Assembly (NCBI GenBank): GCA_000333855.2
Contig: CM007315.1
Span: 1,289,567-1,334,319 of the forward strand
Source: Endotrypanum monterogeii
Taxonomy: Eukaryota > Euglenozoa > Kinetoplastea > Trypanosomatida > Trypanosomatidae
Direction: 5' to 3'
Length of the DNA stretch: 44,753 nt
In this document: piece by piece, positions 30,591 to 40,081 of the stretch
Layout of the letters: the number at the start of each line of letters is the position of its first letter
How positions within the stretch are numbered: the first letter of the stretch is position 1
Notes under the pieces: model-generated
What the model saw: only the letters and a program-made list of their open reading frames with translations
What the model was told of the DNA's origin: nothing
Database searches by the model: none
Position numbers and translations under genes: made by a program

Positions 30591-31991
30591 CTACGTAAAA
30601 TCCCACACACCATCCGCCTCTTGGGTCCTGTCTCGTTGACACGCCATTCGAGCACTGGTAACAGCTGCGAATGCGTCCGCCGTGCATGAAAACTCGTTTA
30701 CAAGTCTGCAATCTGATATCGCCTCACGCGTCCCCTCCCCACGAGGTGACACCAGCAGCGAAGAAATATGCAAGGAAGTAGCTGGCAAGTCTTTTTGGGG
30801 ACTAAGCAACAGGGCATCGAAGCTGACATAGGAGTTAGGGGGTATTATAGGAGGAGGTGCAGCTGCTGTCGCCGCATAGTCACGGGGCCACGCCAAGTTC
30901 CGCACGTCGGATTCTATAGAAGCAGAGGTCCCACTTTGGAGCAGGTCCTTCACCTCTACAGCGCCGAACGTGTGCCCTGCAGAGAGCGCAGATATGGTTT
31001 CGGAGGCGTGAAGTGGCTCGTCCATCGAACCCTTGCCGTCAGCGCCCAACACAAGCTGGATACCGGTGCAGTCCCGCATGCGCAACAAATCGTGGGTGTC
31101 TTCATGGATGCGCACATCCGGCTCCTCTGGGAATGTAGGGACTTTGCCCTGCTGATCCATCATTAAATGAAATTGAGCAGCAACATCGGAAGCAACCAAT
31201 GCACCACCGCTACTCGCCTCACATGGAGGCGGTGGTGCAACCCCAGCTACTCTCGGCAACACAGGCTGCACACAGCTGGTACCCTCGGCAGCTTCAGTGG
31301 GTCGTTGAAGGCAAGCACTCAATTCTCTCTGTTCAGCTTGCACTGCGGCCTGGCGAACGCGCCCCTCACTAAGTGAGCACTGCTCATCCGCCCATCGCTT
31401 CCGCTCCAGCACCGCTTCCCGGAGAGAGTCGACTGTCTCCTTAAAGCGGTGATCGACCCTCGCTGTGAACTCCCTTAGGTGAGACTCCATCAACTCGTAG
31501 CGGCGTCTCTCCACATCGCGCGCCATACTGTAGTATTGCAGCTCTTCTTGGACAAGCGCTTTCTCTTTTCGCGCCTCCTCGACAGCCGTGCGCAGATCCT
31601 CGAGCTCCTTCTCCATGACGCGGCGCTTCATCTTCGCTGATTCACAGAATACATCGAGCTCCGCAACACACATTCGCTTCGTCTGGCGCAGGGTGCAAAT
31701 ACACTTTTCTATTCTTTCAACATACTCCAAGCATTCGATCTCCTGTGCCCTGCTGGCCGCAGCGACTGCAGACGCGTGGGCAACCGCCACCCTCGCCCCC
31801 TCCTCCACTTGGCGAACATGATCCTCCAGTCCGTCACGGATGCCCATCAAAAGCACATGGCGCCGTTTTCTGTACTCATCGAACGTACTGACACTCTCCA
31901 TAAGAGGCGAGGTCAGCTCAAAGGGCGGTGTAACGGCAACATGCTGCCCACGTGGTGCAGAGGACAGTGAGTTTATTTCCTTCGACGCCAT
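30591..31991 (-). CDS. coiled-coil protein, function unknown
   Basis: Predicted 466-residue protein that I do not recognise. Residues about 40-230 form a strongly charged coiled coil (for example KMKRRVMEKELEDL and EEARKEKALVQEEL). The rest is low in structure and Ser/Ala/Pro-rich, with two similar short motifs near the C-terminal third: FDALLLSPQKDL and SSLLVSPRGEG. There is no signal peptide, membrane segment or catalytic motif. The start at 31991 is the first in-frame ATG; the longer frame begins with GTG. It lies between the kinesin-like gene and the 437-residue Ser-rich gene, in a run of five coiled-coil or disordered proteins. A structural or scaffolding role is possible but not shown. 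Confidence 0.82.
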   Translation of the reverse strand: MASKEINSLSSAPRGQHVAVTPPFELTSPLMESVSTFDEYRKRRHVLLMGIRDGLEDHVRQVEEGARVAVAHASAVAAASRAQEIECLEYVERIEKCICTLRQTKRMCVAELDVFCESAKMKRRVMEKELEDLRTAVEEARKEKALVQEELQYYSMARDVERRRYELMESHLREFTARVDHRFKETVDSLREAVLERKRWADEQCSLSEGRVRQAAVQAEQRELSACLQRPTEAAEGTSCVQPVLPRVAGVAPPPPCEASSGGALVASDVAAQFHLMMDQQGKVPTFPEEPDVRIHEDTHDLLRMRDCTGIQLVLGADGKGSMDEPLHASETISALSAGHTFGAVEVKDLLQSGTSASIESDVRNLAWPRDYAATAAAPPPIIPPNSYVSFDALLLSPQKDLPATSLHISSLLVSPRGEGTREAISDCRLVNEFSCTADAFAAVTSARMACQRDRTQEADGVWDFT

Positions 31992-32602
31992 CCGTTGTCC
32001 ACCCTTGAGCAACGCATAAGACGGAGGAGGTGAGTCGGGGGAAACGGGGAAAAAAAAAGGGGGGAAGTCGTTGAGAGGACAAAAACAGCTGAGAGCATGT
32101 TGGACAAACCGAGAGAGCAACCCCACGCCACAAGAACAAAAAAAAATCAGAGTGACGTGTTGATGTTTTTTTCTTCAAGCAAGACACGTCAGCAGACCCA
32201 TGTACACACTCCCTGATCGGTCCACCAGAACGGAGAACTGGGTGGACTTCATGCCCTCCGCAACATTTTCGGCTCGAGAGCAGCGACTAAATACATTTAT
32301 GCGTTGTTGTGGGTGTCTGGGTCTTTGCCAACACGACTTTTTTTTTTAACTCGGGTGAAGTACAACCGGAACAACATGAAAGCCGGCAAAAAAAAAAAAG
32401 AGGAGGGGAGGAGGAAGGACTTGGCCAACGGGCTCTAGAAAGAAAATAGAAAAGCGTTGCTCTCTGCCTATAGCCAGAGACTCTATGCGTCACTAACCCT
32501 GTAGAGGTCCAACGGTTCACATCGAGCACAGACACAGACCCGAACATATACATATATGCAAGTATCCGGGGACAAGGGGATCAGATGCTGAGAGTCGCAC
32601 GC
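31992..32602. other. spacer between the 437- and 466-residue genes
   Basis: About 600 bases without a gene. It has C/T-rich runs upstream of the 466-residue gene on the transcribed strand, plus A/T homopolymers near 32338-32347 and 32389-32399. Nothing else is recognised. Confidence 0.72.
32004..32005 (-). promoter_or_regulatory. predicted trans-splice acceptor AG, 466-residue coiled-coil mRNA
   Basis: The minus strand carries a long C6-T9-C4 pyrimidine tract followed by CTCACCTCCTCC, and the first AG afterwards is CTCAAG here, about 12 bases before the ATG at 31991. Inferred only. Confidence 0.6.
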
Positions 32603-33916
32603 TCACACGCTGAATATACGCAGTGGGTGAGGGACCACCTTCGGCAGCCTCACCTCCGGGCATGACACTGACGGTTTTTTTTTGCGACGTGGAACCTCCG
32701 AGTGATGCCCGAAATCGAATAGCTTCGCTGGCTTGGTGCGCACAGCGATGCCATCTGCTGGCAGAGGACTCGGAGGGGTGAAGGCGGTACGCATGTGATG
32801 CGCCGAGGAAGGCGAGGTGGTCGAAGAAGACCCGGGGACAATTTTTTTCTCTCGAGACACCGACGTCGGTGACCAGTCTAAACGCATTTCGCTACTGCTG
32901 CCCCTCTCATCAGGCCTTGGAGAGGGCGAAGGGGTCACTACACGAGTGCGCGAAAAATGGGGACACGCCTTCTGACCCGAAACGCCCACAGAGGTGCAGC
33001 GACTGTCCTCTACACGACTCATAGAGCGGCTAGTGTGGAAGGAATCTATATCGACGAAGTCTTTCTCGGGGTGAGCATCGAAATAAAACGGCGTGTGCGC
33101 CTGCACCTCTCTCGAAAACCGAAGCTGTGGAGCAACTGCAGTGCGCTGGTGGATCTTTGAGAACCATTTGTCAAAGTAGATGCGGTAGATGCGCTGGACC
33201 ACCTTGAGCTTTACCAAGCGATACTGCGCCATTGTAGCAGCGGAGAAGGAAGTGAGCATCTCATGTGCAGCCCTTGCCCTGTCCGCGTTCACAATAACAA
33301 ACTCAACAGGGGTTGAAACGACATCAGCCTCTTCCCCACGAGCGCTGGATGACACTGCAGAGGACAGCCGTGGGATACTGAACGCTATTTTCCCGGCTGC
33401 CTCCGAGTTTACCGCGCCTCTTTTCGGTGTGGAAGCGTCCTGTAACAAATCTCCCTCCAACTTACGAGACGTCCTTGCGTACTTCACCCGCGGTGTAGCC
33501 GCTGCTGCCCCGCTGAAATAGGTGCTCGTAGCCGGCGGGGGTAGACTGTCCCGCATCGAAGAAAAAGAATAGCGGTTCGAGTGCGCAACACCCGTTGAGG
33601 AGTCACGCGCGTTGCTGCCACTCCCCCTCCCACGGGACGATGGCATACGTGACGGTGGAGAAGGCAGCGGACTCTTCGCATAAATCGGATGTGCCTCATC
33701 GCATGGCATTCCAACAGACGGGCTCCCTTGGTCAGAGTGCCGCATATCTGCGTTGTCACCCGCCCCAGCTCGCCTACTAACACACCAAGTCCCGGAGACG
33801 ACCAGGCCCCGCCCATCCGTGAACCCTACATCTTCCTTGACAGCGGAATCATCGCTAAAGCTGCTAGAACTAGAATACTGGAGGCAGACCTCTGCGGATC
33901 GATCACGGCTTGGCAT
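32603..33916 (-). CDS. Ser-rich protein, function unknown
   Basis: Predicted 437-residue protein that I do not recognise. Most of it is Ser/Pro/Arg-rich and probably disordered. One compact segment, near the middle, looks helical and ordered (MLTSFSAATMAQYRLVKLK followed by VQRIYRIYFDKWFSK), with a basic aromatic Trp-containing helix that could be a protein-binding motif. Two aromatic patches follow (FYFDAHPEKDF and DIDSFHTSRS). There is no signal peptide, membrane span or catalytic motif. The start at 33916 is the first in-frame ATG; the upstream frame begins with GTG. Composition resembles the 1745-residue gene upstream, which may mean only that both are disordered. Confidence 0.8.
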   Translation of the reverse strand: MPSRDRSAEVCLQYSSSSSFSDDSAVKEDVGFTDGRGLVVSGTWCVSRRAGAGDNADMRHSDQGSPSVGMPCDEAHPIYAKSPLPSPPSRMPSSRGRGSGSNARDSSTGVAHSNRYSFSSMRDSLPPPATSTYFSGAAAATPRVKYARTSRKLEGDLLQDASTPKRGAVNSEAAGKIAFSIPRLSSAVSSSARGEEADVVSTPVEFVIVNADRARAAHEMLTSFSAATMAQYRLVKLKVVQRIYRIYFDKWFSKIHQRTAVAPQLRFSREVQAHTPFYFDAHPEKDFVDIDSFHTSRSMSRVEDSRCTSVGVSGQKACPHFSRTRVVTPSPSPRPDERGSSSEMRLDWSPTSVSREKKIVPGSSSTTSPSSAHHMRTAFTPPSPLPADGIAVRTKPAKLFDFGHHSEVPRRKKKPSVSCPEVRLPKVVPHPLRIFSV

Positions 33917-34753
33917 GGCAAAGGCGATATTGACGGTGACCGATGGGGCTCGAAACAAAAAAAAAAAACGCTTGTTCGCTGGCAGATTCGCGCTGCTTAA
34001 GCCGAAACAACAGCCAAAGCAGCACACGCGATGGGTAACCCTGCAGTGCGAAGATGAGGATGTACCCAGCTGTGACACAGGCACGAAAGCTCAAGTGAAG
34101 GGAAGACACACAAAATCGTTATGAGATCTACACCTGCGTTTGTGTGCACAGAGAACCTCGCAATTAGTGAGGTCTATGTCTTTGCGCAGGTAAAGGAACG
34201 AGAATAAGAGGAGAGAAGATAGCATTCGCCGAGCGAGAACTCATCGGAAGAGACGTGTGTCTGCCCCCTCCCCCTCACTCCTCCTCTCCTGCGACGCCCC
34301 CTCGAGGGAGGGGGGAGGGGCGACGTCGTATAGAGGAGCTTCAAATTGTGAAGAGAAGCAAAGACGGGGGTGCGACGAGACATCGAGAAGGAAGGGGGCG
34401 ACACAAAGGAAAGCGTGGGCAGCTGCACTCGGAGGATTAAACACGTTGAGGTAAAGACAAGCCGCGCGGTGGAAGCAGCGGCGGGGTAAGAGGGCCGAGG
34501 TCGCACCGCCCACACCTCAAACGTGCAACGCAGCAGCTCTGCAGAAGTACGGTCGATAAAAAATAAAATCGAGTAATCCTTTCAGTATATATATATATAT
34601 ATTTTTTCTTTCCAGTGACGCGTACGCCCTATGGGGGGACGGCGAGACAACCCGAATAGCGACCGCAGGCTACCACGCAGACCCCCAGACACGCGCGCAC
34701 GCGCCCGCCGTCGTCGACACGACCCGATCGCTGCAGAAAAGAGAAGAGGGAGC
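33917..34753. other. spacer between the 1745- and 437-residue genes
   Basis: About 840 bases with no supportable gene. It holds a short (TA)n tract (34586-34601), GGAGGGG/CCCCTCC-rich patches near 34260-34320 and an A12 run at 33957-33968 that forms the polypyrimidine tract of the 437-residue gene. Confidence 0.72.
33949..33950 (-). promoter_or_regulatory. predicted trans-splice acceptor AG, 437-residue Ser-rich mRNA
   Basis: The minus strand reads T12-GTTTCGAG ending here, about 32 bases before the ATG at 33916. Strong pyrimidine tract; inferred only. Confidence 0.6.
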
Positions 34754-37700
34754 TCAGAAATCATGACTAACGTACCTCACCCGGGTAAGAGAGACTGTCG
34801 GGGCACTGCGCGTCAGTCCATGGACTGCACCCAGAGCACTCTCCAGATCACCCGCGGCCGCAAATTCGAGCGAAGCGCTGGTGCGAGCCGGATCTACCCA
34901 GGTTCCTGCGCTCCACGCGATGTGCTCAGAGGGCTCTGAATGCGTTGTCTCAAGATCGCTTGTGAACTCAGACGGCGGCGGTTGATACAACGACGGGAAC
35001 ACCTCGACTTCGGTGGAGTTCTCCTTGGTGTGATGCAGTGGTGTATCAAGCTGCAGTGGGTCACGTGGGGGACTGATGGAGGTAGCGTTAGGCTCGGTGA
35101 CCATTGCATCGCGAGTGAGAGGTCCATCGAACTCATCCTCAATCTTCAGCTCTCGGACTGTCATCCCCTCACCACTCTGCTGCGGCGCGCCAAAATTCCT
35201 TGGCGTGTACACTAAAAATGAATTATTGGTTGGTGCTGCGGGCGGCGTCGTGATGAGACTGCTGGAGACTGAGGAAAAGAAGTGTGGCAAAGCCCTGCCA
35301 TCATCAGTCCCGCTTTTCCCCCGCGGGGACGAATGCGCTGAGCCAGCGTGAAACGATGGCAACGAAAGGTTTCGAGTCGGCGTGCGGCTGTTGCACGATT
35401 TGGATGAAGACAGCGAGCGTGGGGGGGAGTTGCAATTATACTCAGCAGGGACTGCTGCCTGATCTCCAGGCCTGTCCGCGGTTGGAGGAATTGTTTGGCC
35501 AGCAGCGATCTCCTTCACTATCCCTCCAACCCTTCCCTCCCGTGGACTTCCCCTTTCTGGTAAAAAAAAAAGGTTCACGCTGCGGGCAAAAGGGGCCAGC
35601 TGAGTCTCCCCCACAGCCCCGCCCGCGTTCTCCAGTTGGCTCGGCACTGCGTGGGAGTCGATTGCTGCAGCCGACAAACTCCGTGCCAAGACTCTCGTAC
35701 GAGAAAATGTATCAGCGGGCGGCGGGTCGTCTGCGTGGCCCTCTTCGGAAGCGGCAGCGGGCGACTGCTCTGCTTCGCCCAGGGTTGTCTCAGCTATCTT
35801 TCTCTGAGGCATTTGACAGGAGAGAGGTGTGGGGGCGTGGCTGTGCGGCACCCCATCGCTTATGTCCTCTTCGCCTCCGCCGTTACCCAGCGATGTTTCC
35901 CGCCAAGCAGGAGTCGATAACTCGAGAGGTGATCGATCTGGCTCAGCTTGCTGGAAAGAAAAAAAATCGATCTCGCCAACTGCAACAGAGACAGGGAAAG
36001 AAACCGACTCTGGTGTGCGTGACTGCGTCGATAACGAGCGAGAGGTGCTCAGTCGAAAAGTTTTAACAAAGTGGATAGAGTCTGCAGAGCGAGCCCCTGG
36101 TGAAGCAGAGCAAAAACGTGTCGAGTCACCGTCTGTCCGCTGCACACTCTTTTTTGGTGTGTATACAGCCGCTGAAGCTTTTGCCTCGCGTGTCCCTGAA
36201 GAAGACTTTCCTGCGTCGCACAGTATGATGGAGCTTTCCGAGTACCCCAGCCCAGCCTCTCTTTTTTGTGTGAGTACCTTTGGCGGTGAAGGGGACGGAT
36301 AAGAGACGGCAGGACGCGGTAAGACCTCAGTGCCGTCTGTGGCACAATCACGACTTTCTTGCTCACACTGGTGCCTACTTGCGTGGGGTTGTGAAGGCGC
36401 ATTGTCTGACATCAATGAAAGGCACTCACTTACTTTTTTGCCCATCCTCTGACTTCTGTTCATCAGAAAACCACTTTGGCGGGGCCTCAACAGACGCGAG
36501 CGGGAAATCCTGTCCTCCGGGGTCACCTCCGACATCGCGTCCCTCGTCGCTGCGGTTTGCGGCGCAGCATCTACGGCCGACGGCGTCTGTTGCTGTATCA
36601 CCGAGGTGACAAGCGTTATACCGGTGTCGCGATATTTTGCACCCTCGCTTTGGATGCAAAGACTATTCGTATCCGGTGTTCGATCAGCCCCAACCACCGC
36701 GCCGGGGTCTACAGCAGCAGCGGTATGCGATACAGCATTGAAGCCTCTTCCCCCTGTGAATACGAACACCCCGTCTACCACTTCCTCTCCTGGATCGATG
36801 TCTCTCGTCGTATTCCCCAGAGCTGTGTCCACTGTGCCGGCCGGTGTGTCCGCTGCTCGGGGAACTTCGCAGCCACACGAGTTGCGCTCTTGCAACTTCG
36901 GCAGGCGAAGCGAGTCTAGTGGCTCCTTCCATACAGGCCCCTCCATACGCGGTTGATATGGTAGCAGTGAGTTATCGAGAGATGCCTTGGGTCGCTCCAC
37001 TTTTCTGGCTGACACGCGACCGTCGAGACGTCCACGAGGAGGCTCCTGATTGGACAGCAAGTGGTGAGCAACAGCCGTGATGGCTCCCTGCTCAAACGCC
37101 TCCCACGCGGCGATCACATGAGTAATATTGGCCAACGGCAAAGGAAGGCCCCACGAGTCGATCGTGCCAGCCTCGCCACGATCCATCGTACGAGATAGGT
37201 CCGTCGGGCCCTTGTTGCTAAGATAGCCTTTTTCAAGTTCCTCGGCGATGACCCTCCCAGACATAGACGAGGGACTGTCACCCGGAAACCCCCGGTGCAA
37301 ACGCGACGATGAGTGCAACAGCCCGTCCTGTCCCTGAAAGATCTCTGCATCATCCATAGCACTGGCAACTTCTCTGCTACGTGAAGGTCGCGCGTTCGCT
37401 GCACCGGCCAGAATGTGCTCGGCACTACCTCTCACGTGCCCCTTGACCACTTCAGGGGCGCACCCTAAAGACCTCCTCCAATCTACAGACAGCGCCTCCC
37501 TTGCAGAAAGCTCAGAAGGCCCCTTTTCGTTTTCATACCCTGTCGAGCACACCCCTTCCATATTCGGTGAACAGTACGAGGCGATCGACAAGAACGAGGA
37601 CTGGCTCGACGACACGCGACTATGGTGCTGCGATGGCTGCCCCTGCCCCTGCTCCTCCTCTTCTGCAGCGACTAGTGTACTTGCCACTTGACCCTGTGCC

Positions 37701-39991
37701 TCGACCCACTTCAAACACTGCGAAGGGGGCCCAGCAATGCTGGAGTCCTCGAAAAGAAGCCTCGACGCAAGATGAGCGTTTTCTGCGAGTTCGACCGAGG
37801 ATGTATCAGGTGCATGAGCAGAGACCGAAGAAGAATCTGCCGACAACAGGACAGTCCGACCCCGTAGCACTTCTTCACGAGGCTGCAGCGTCTCCTCGAG
37901 TCCTCGCTCGACAGAGGAAGCCTCCTCACTTTCTTCGCAAAGCACGGCGCTGTGAATTTCGGGCGTGATCTCCCCATCATGTGTGATGAACGCGCGCGCC
38001 TCCGTTGACGAAGTGAAGTGAGCGAGCACGGGTGGGGCAACTGAAGACGAGCTGTCAGCGTGCCTCGTAGAGGACGATGTAGAGTCCGCGCGTGCTTGGA
38101 TTGTCGAGCAACGTTCTGAAGCGTCGCTGTTGTGCTGGTCAGCTCTCTGCAGCTGGAGCGCGATGTCATCTGCGTGGTCACAACTCTCGTTCAGCTCAGT
38201 CGCCCGGATAGAAACCCGGTCTGAGCTCTGCTGCCTCTCCAGCCGGCCTGTGCCTGCAATGAACCCTCGTGGCGCAGACGACACTGTGAAGAAGATGGAC
38301 GACTCAGAAGATGACGACGCCGCGCGCTGTGTCAGTGGAAAGCTCCTACTAGGAAATCCCTTCAGCACCGCGAGGTCGCGAGAGGATGTGGTGTGAGCAT
38401 CACCATCGTCCAAGGTGGACAGTGCAGCTTCAGCAGGCACAGCGAAAGGCCGATCAGGTGCCTCAGGCACAGCCGGGAGAAATGAAGACGCCACGACTGC
38501 TGCTGAGTTTCGAAGGACAACTCCCTGCAAGTCATCGGCAGCGGAATGTAAGAAACGCTCACCGTGTCGTTGGGAGGCACTCGATAGACGTTGACTATTG
38601 TGATGCGACAACCCACCTTCACTGTGGTCGTGTGGGACGGGTCTGTGTGCATCTGTCACTGCCTCACTCAGGTTAGCATCACCTGCTGCACTGCTGATAA
38701 GATCAAAGGTTTCCCTGCTCTTTCTGTCGCAACGGCGCTCCAAACTCGACAGCAGCATAGGGATCCCGACCACGAGATCGCCTGATCGCAGATGAGTTGC
38801 TTCGCCCACATGCTCTGGACCATCAACTCTTCTCCCTTGGTCCTTGGGGGACGTGGACGCGGCAGCCCCCAACATGTCGCTACGATCAGAGCACGCGGAA
38901 GCACTCGCTACTACCGACACGACTGTCTCACTATGACCATTGATCGCGTCGGCAAGTGCTTCAGAACGCGAGGTGCAGTTGGGCGTCATATGATGTGACG
39001 TGTATGTACCCTTCGATAACGTTGTGGTAGACCCATCGCACGAACTGCCGTGGTCGCCGGTGGCGATGGCGTTCAAGAACGGTCTCGCCCTCGTGGCAGA
39101 CTTCGGTGGATCTGTTGACTGCAGCGAGGCTGGCGCTCGTGGTTTCACCCCCAAGTCCTCCACCTCTGCCATGTCCGATCTCACCCGCTCATGTGCAGCC
39201 ACCCGTTCCGCCGCGGCCTTTTGTCGGAGCTGTGCAGCCTTTGTGAGTCGTGGTACTCTCGAATACGACGATCTGCGGTTGTGCTGGCGTGCCGGCGTGA
39301 AACATCGGCTAGGGAAATCGGAGGCGGAAGAGGTACGACACTGTCGTTGCGGACTGCACAGCTCCGCGATTTGCAGCGGATGCCTTTGGTAGTGGAAAAA
39401 TAAATTCGGCACTGTCTCATCCATTTTTTCAAAGGTGTTGCTGAGATGTTCGCTAGGTAGCTGGGCCGCAGAAGAGACTTCAGCAGAAGAAGCCTCAAGC
39501 TCGGCATTCGTGTGATGCAACCTAGTCTCACGCGATGGAGCGGCCACCGGCACCTCCTCCGAGTGTTTGATTTCTGAGCTACGCTGCCATTCTTCCACCT
39601 CTAATGCCAATACTTTTCCGCGCCTCAACAGTGATGTATTTGTTGCCGCCACCGACGACGAGTACATTTTTCTCGGGGTGGAAGCTGCGATATGTGGAGC
39701 ACCCATAGAGCTGTCGGTGAGTCTGCTCCCCCTGCTGGATGTTCGACGGTGATGAGAGCGCACTGGCGTAGAGCTTGACGGTGACAACAGCTCGAAATGA
39801 AGTGAGCGGTGCAGGTAGGTGGAAGAGGGCAGCACGACATGCGATGAACGTTGAGGTGACGCTGGAGCAACATCCCTTTTGACGCCGTTCCGCGCGACGG
39901 TGCTCTGTCGGGAGGCAAAGTAGAGAGGATTGTATAGATAATCCTCTGGTAGTCGCAGGTGGGGCTCCCGAGGAGTGGCACTGTCAGGCAT
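34754..39991 (-). CDS. large disordered Ser-rich protein, function unknown
   Basis: Predicted 1745-residue protein with no domain I can recognise. It is rich in Ser, Ala, Pro, Glu and Arg throughout and probably mostly disordered. Short aromatic or basic motifs recur: ASTPRKMYSS (about 103-112), VYTPKKSVQR (about 1277) and VYTPRNFG (about 1594), and separately several FF-containing patches such as NLFFHYQRHP, SIFFTVSSAPRGF, IDFFSFQQAEPD and NLFFLPERGSP. These look like repeated short linear motifs, possibly docking or phosphorylation sites for Thr-Pro-directed kinases. No signal peptide, membrane span or long coiled coil is seen. The start at 39991 is the first in-frame ATG; the frame continues upstream only through a (TA)n/(CA)n tract and begins with GTG. 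A short uORF overlaps the start. Confidence 0.85.
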   Translation of the reverse strand: MPDSATPREPHLRLPEDYLYNPLYFASRQSTVARNGVKRDVAPASPQRSSHVVLPSSTYLHRSLHFELLSPSSSTPVRSHHRRTSSRGSRLTDSSMGAPHIAASTPRKMYSSSVAATNTSLLRRGKVLALEVEEWQRSSEIKHSEEVPVAAPSRETRLHHTNAELEASSAEVSSAAQLPSEHLSNTFEKMDETVPNLFFHYQRHPLQIAELCSPQRQCRTSSASDFPSRCFTPARQHNRRSSYSRVPRLTKAAQLRQKAAAERVAAHERVRSDMAEVEDLGVKPRAPASLQSTDPPKSATRARPFLNAIATGDHGSSCDGSTTTLSKGTYTSHHMTPNCTSRSEALADAINGHSETVVSVVASASACSDRSDMLGAAASTSPKDQGRRVDGPEHVGEATHLRSGDLVVGIPMLLSSLERRCDRKSRETFDLISSAAGDANLSEAVTDAHRPVPHDHSEGGLSHHNSQRLSSASQRHGERFLHSAADDLQGVVLRNSAAVVASSFLPAVPEAPDRPFAVPAEAALSTLDDGDAHTTSSRDLAVLKGFPSRSFPLTQRAASSSSESSIFFTVSSAPRGFIAGTGRLERQQSSDRVSIRATELNESCDHADDIALQLQRADQHNSDASERCSTIQARADSTSSSTRHADSSSSVAPPVLAHFTSSTEARAFITHDGEITPEIHSAVLCEESEEASSVERGLEETLQPREEVLRGRTVLLSADSSSVSAHAPDTSSVELAENAHLASRLLFEDSSIAGPPSQCLKWVEAQGQVASTLVAAEEEEQGQGQPSQHHSRVSSSQSSFLSIASYCSPNMEGVCSTGYENEKGPSELSAREALSVDWRRSLGCAPEVVKGHVRGSAEHILAGAANARPSRSREVASAMDDAEIFQGQDGLLHSSSRLHRGFPGDSPSSMSGRVIAEELEKGYLSNKGPTDLSRTMDRGEAGTIDSWGLPLPLANITHVIAAWEAFEQGAITAVAHHLLSNQEPPRGRLDGRVSARKVERPKASLDNSLLPYQPRMEGPVWKEPLDSLRLPKLQERNSCGCEVPRAADTPAGTVDTALGNTTRDIDPGEEVVDGVFVFTGGRGFNAVSHTAAAVDPGAVVGADRTPDTNSLCIQSEGAKYRDTGITLVTSVIQQQTPSAVDAAPQTAATRDAMSEVTPEDRISRSRLLRPRQSGFLMNRSQRMGKKVSECLSLMSDNAPSQPHASRHQCEQESRDCATDGTEVLPRPAVSYPSPSPPKVLTQKREAGLGYSESSIILCDAGKSSSGTREAKASAAVYTPKKSVQRTDGDSTRFCSASPGARSADSIHFVKTFRLSTSRSLSTQSRTPESVSFPVSVAVGEIDFFSFQQAEPDRSPLELSTPAWRETSLGNGGGEEDISDGVPHSHAPTPLSCQMPQRKIAETTLGEAEQSPAAASEEGHADDPPPADTFSRTRVLARSLSAAAIDSHAVPSQLENAGGAVGETQLAPFARSVNLFFLPERGSPREGRVGGIVKEIAAGQTIPPTADRPGDQAAVPAEYNCNSPPRSLSSSKSCNSRTPTRNLSLPSFHAGSAHSSPRGKSGTDDGRALPHFFSSVSSSLITTPPAAPTNNSFLVYTPRNFGAPQQSGEGMTVRELKIEDEFDGPLTRDAMVTEPNATSISPPRDPLQLDTPLHHTKENSTEVEVFPSLYQPPPSEFTSDLETTHSEPSEHIAWSAGTWVDPARTSASLEFAAAGDLESALGAVHGLTRSAPTVSLTRVRYVSHDF

Positions 39992-40005
39992 CTCGCCGAC
40001 AATAT

Positions 40006-40019
<14 letters not shown>
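39984..40019 (-). promoter_or_regulatory. short uORF overlapping the start of the 1745-residue gene
   Basis: In the predicted 5' leader, an ATG at 40019 opens an 11-codon frame (MCVCVYCRRDA) out of frame with the main gene. It stops at TGA 39986-39984, just past the main ATG at 39991-39989. The ATG arises where the (TA)n tract meets the (GT)n tract. It would be in the mRNA only if trans-splicing occurs upstream, at 40067-40081. Confidence 0.5.

Positions 40020-40052
<33 letters not shown>
40018..40052. repeat. (TA)17 microsatellite in the 5' leader of the 1745-residue gene
   Basis: Alternating TA tract of about 35 bases, adjoining (AC)n at 40005-40017. Both lie between the predicted splice acceptors and the ATG, so they would be in the mature 5' UTR. 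Confidence 0.96.
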
Positions 40053-40055
<3 letters not shown>

Positions 40056-40066
40056 ACGTACAACCG

Positions 40067-40081
40067 CTGAGATAGAAAACT
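40067..40081 (-). promoter_or_regulatory. predicted trans-splice acceptor region, 1745-residue gene mRNA
   Basis: The minus strand reads CCTTTTTTTATTTTTCAG (AG at 40081-40080), then TTTTCTATCTCAG (AG at 40068-40067). Both are good CAG acceptors after pyrimidine tracts, giving 5' leaders of about 75-88 bases. Inferred only. Confidence 0.55.

Noticed and set aside
33575..33590. GGTTCGA-like tRNA B-box word
   Set aside because: It lies inside the 437-residue coding frame with no paired A box or cloverleaf.
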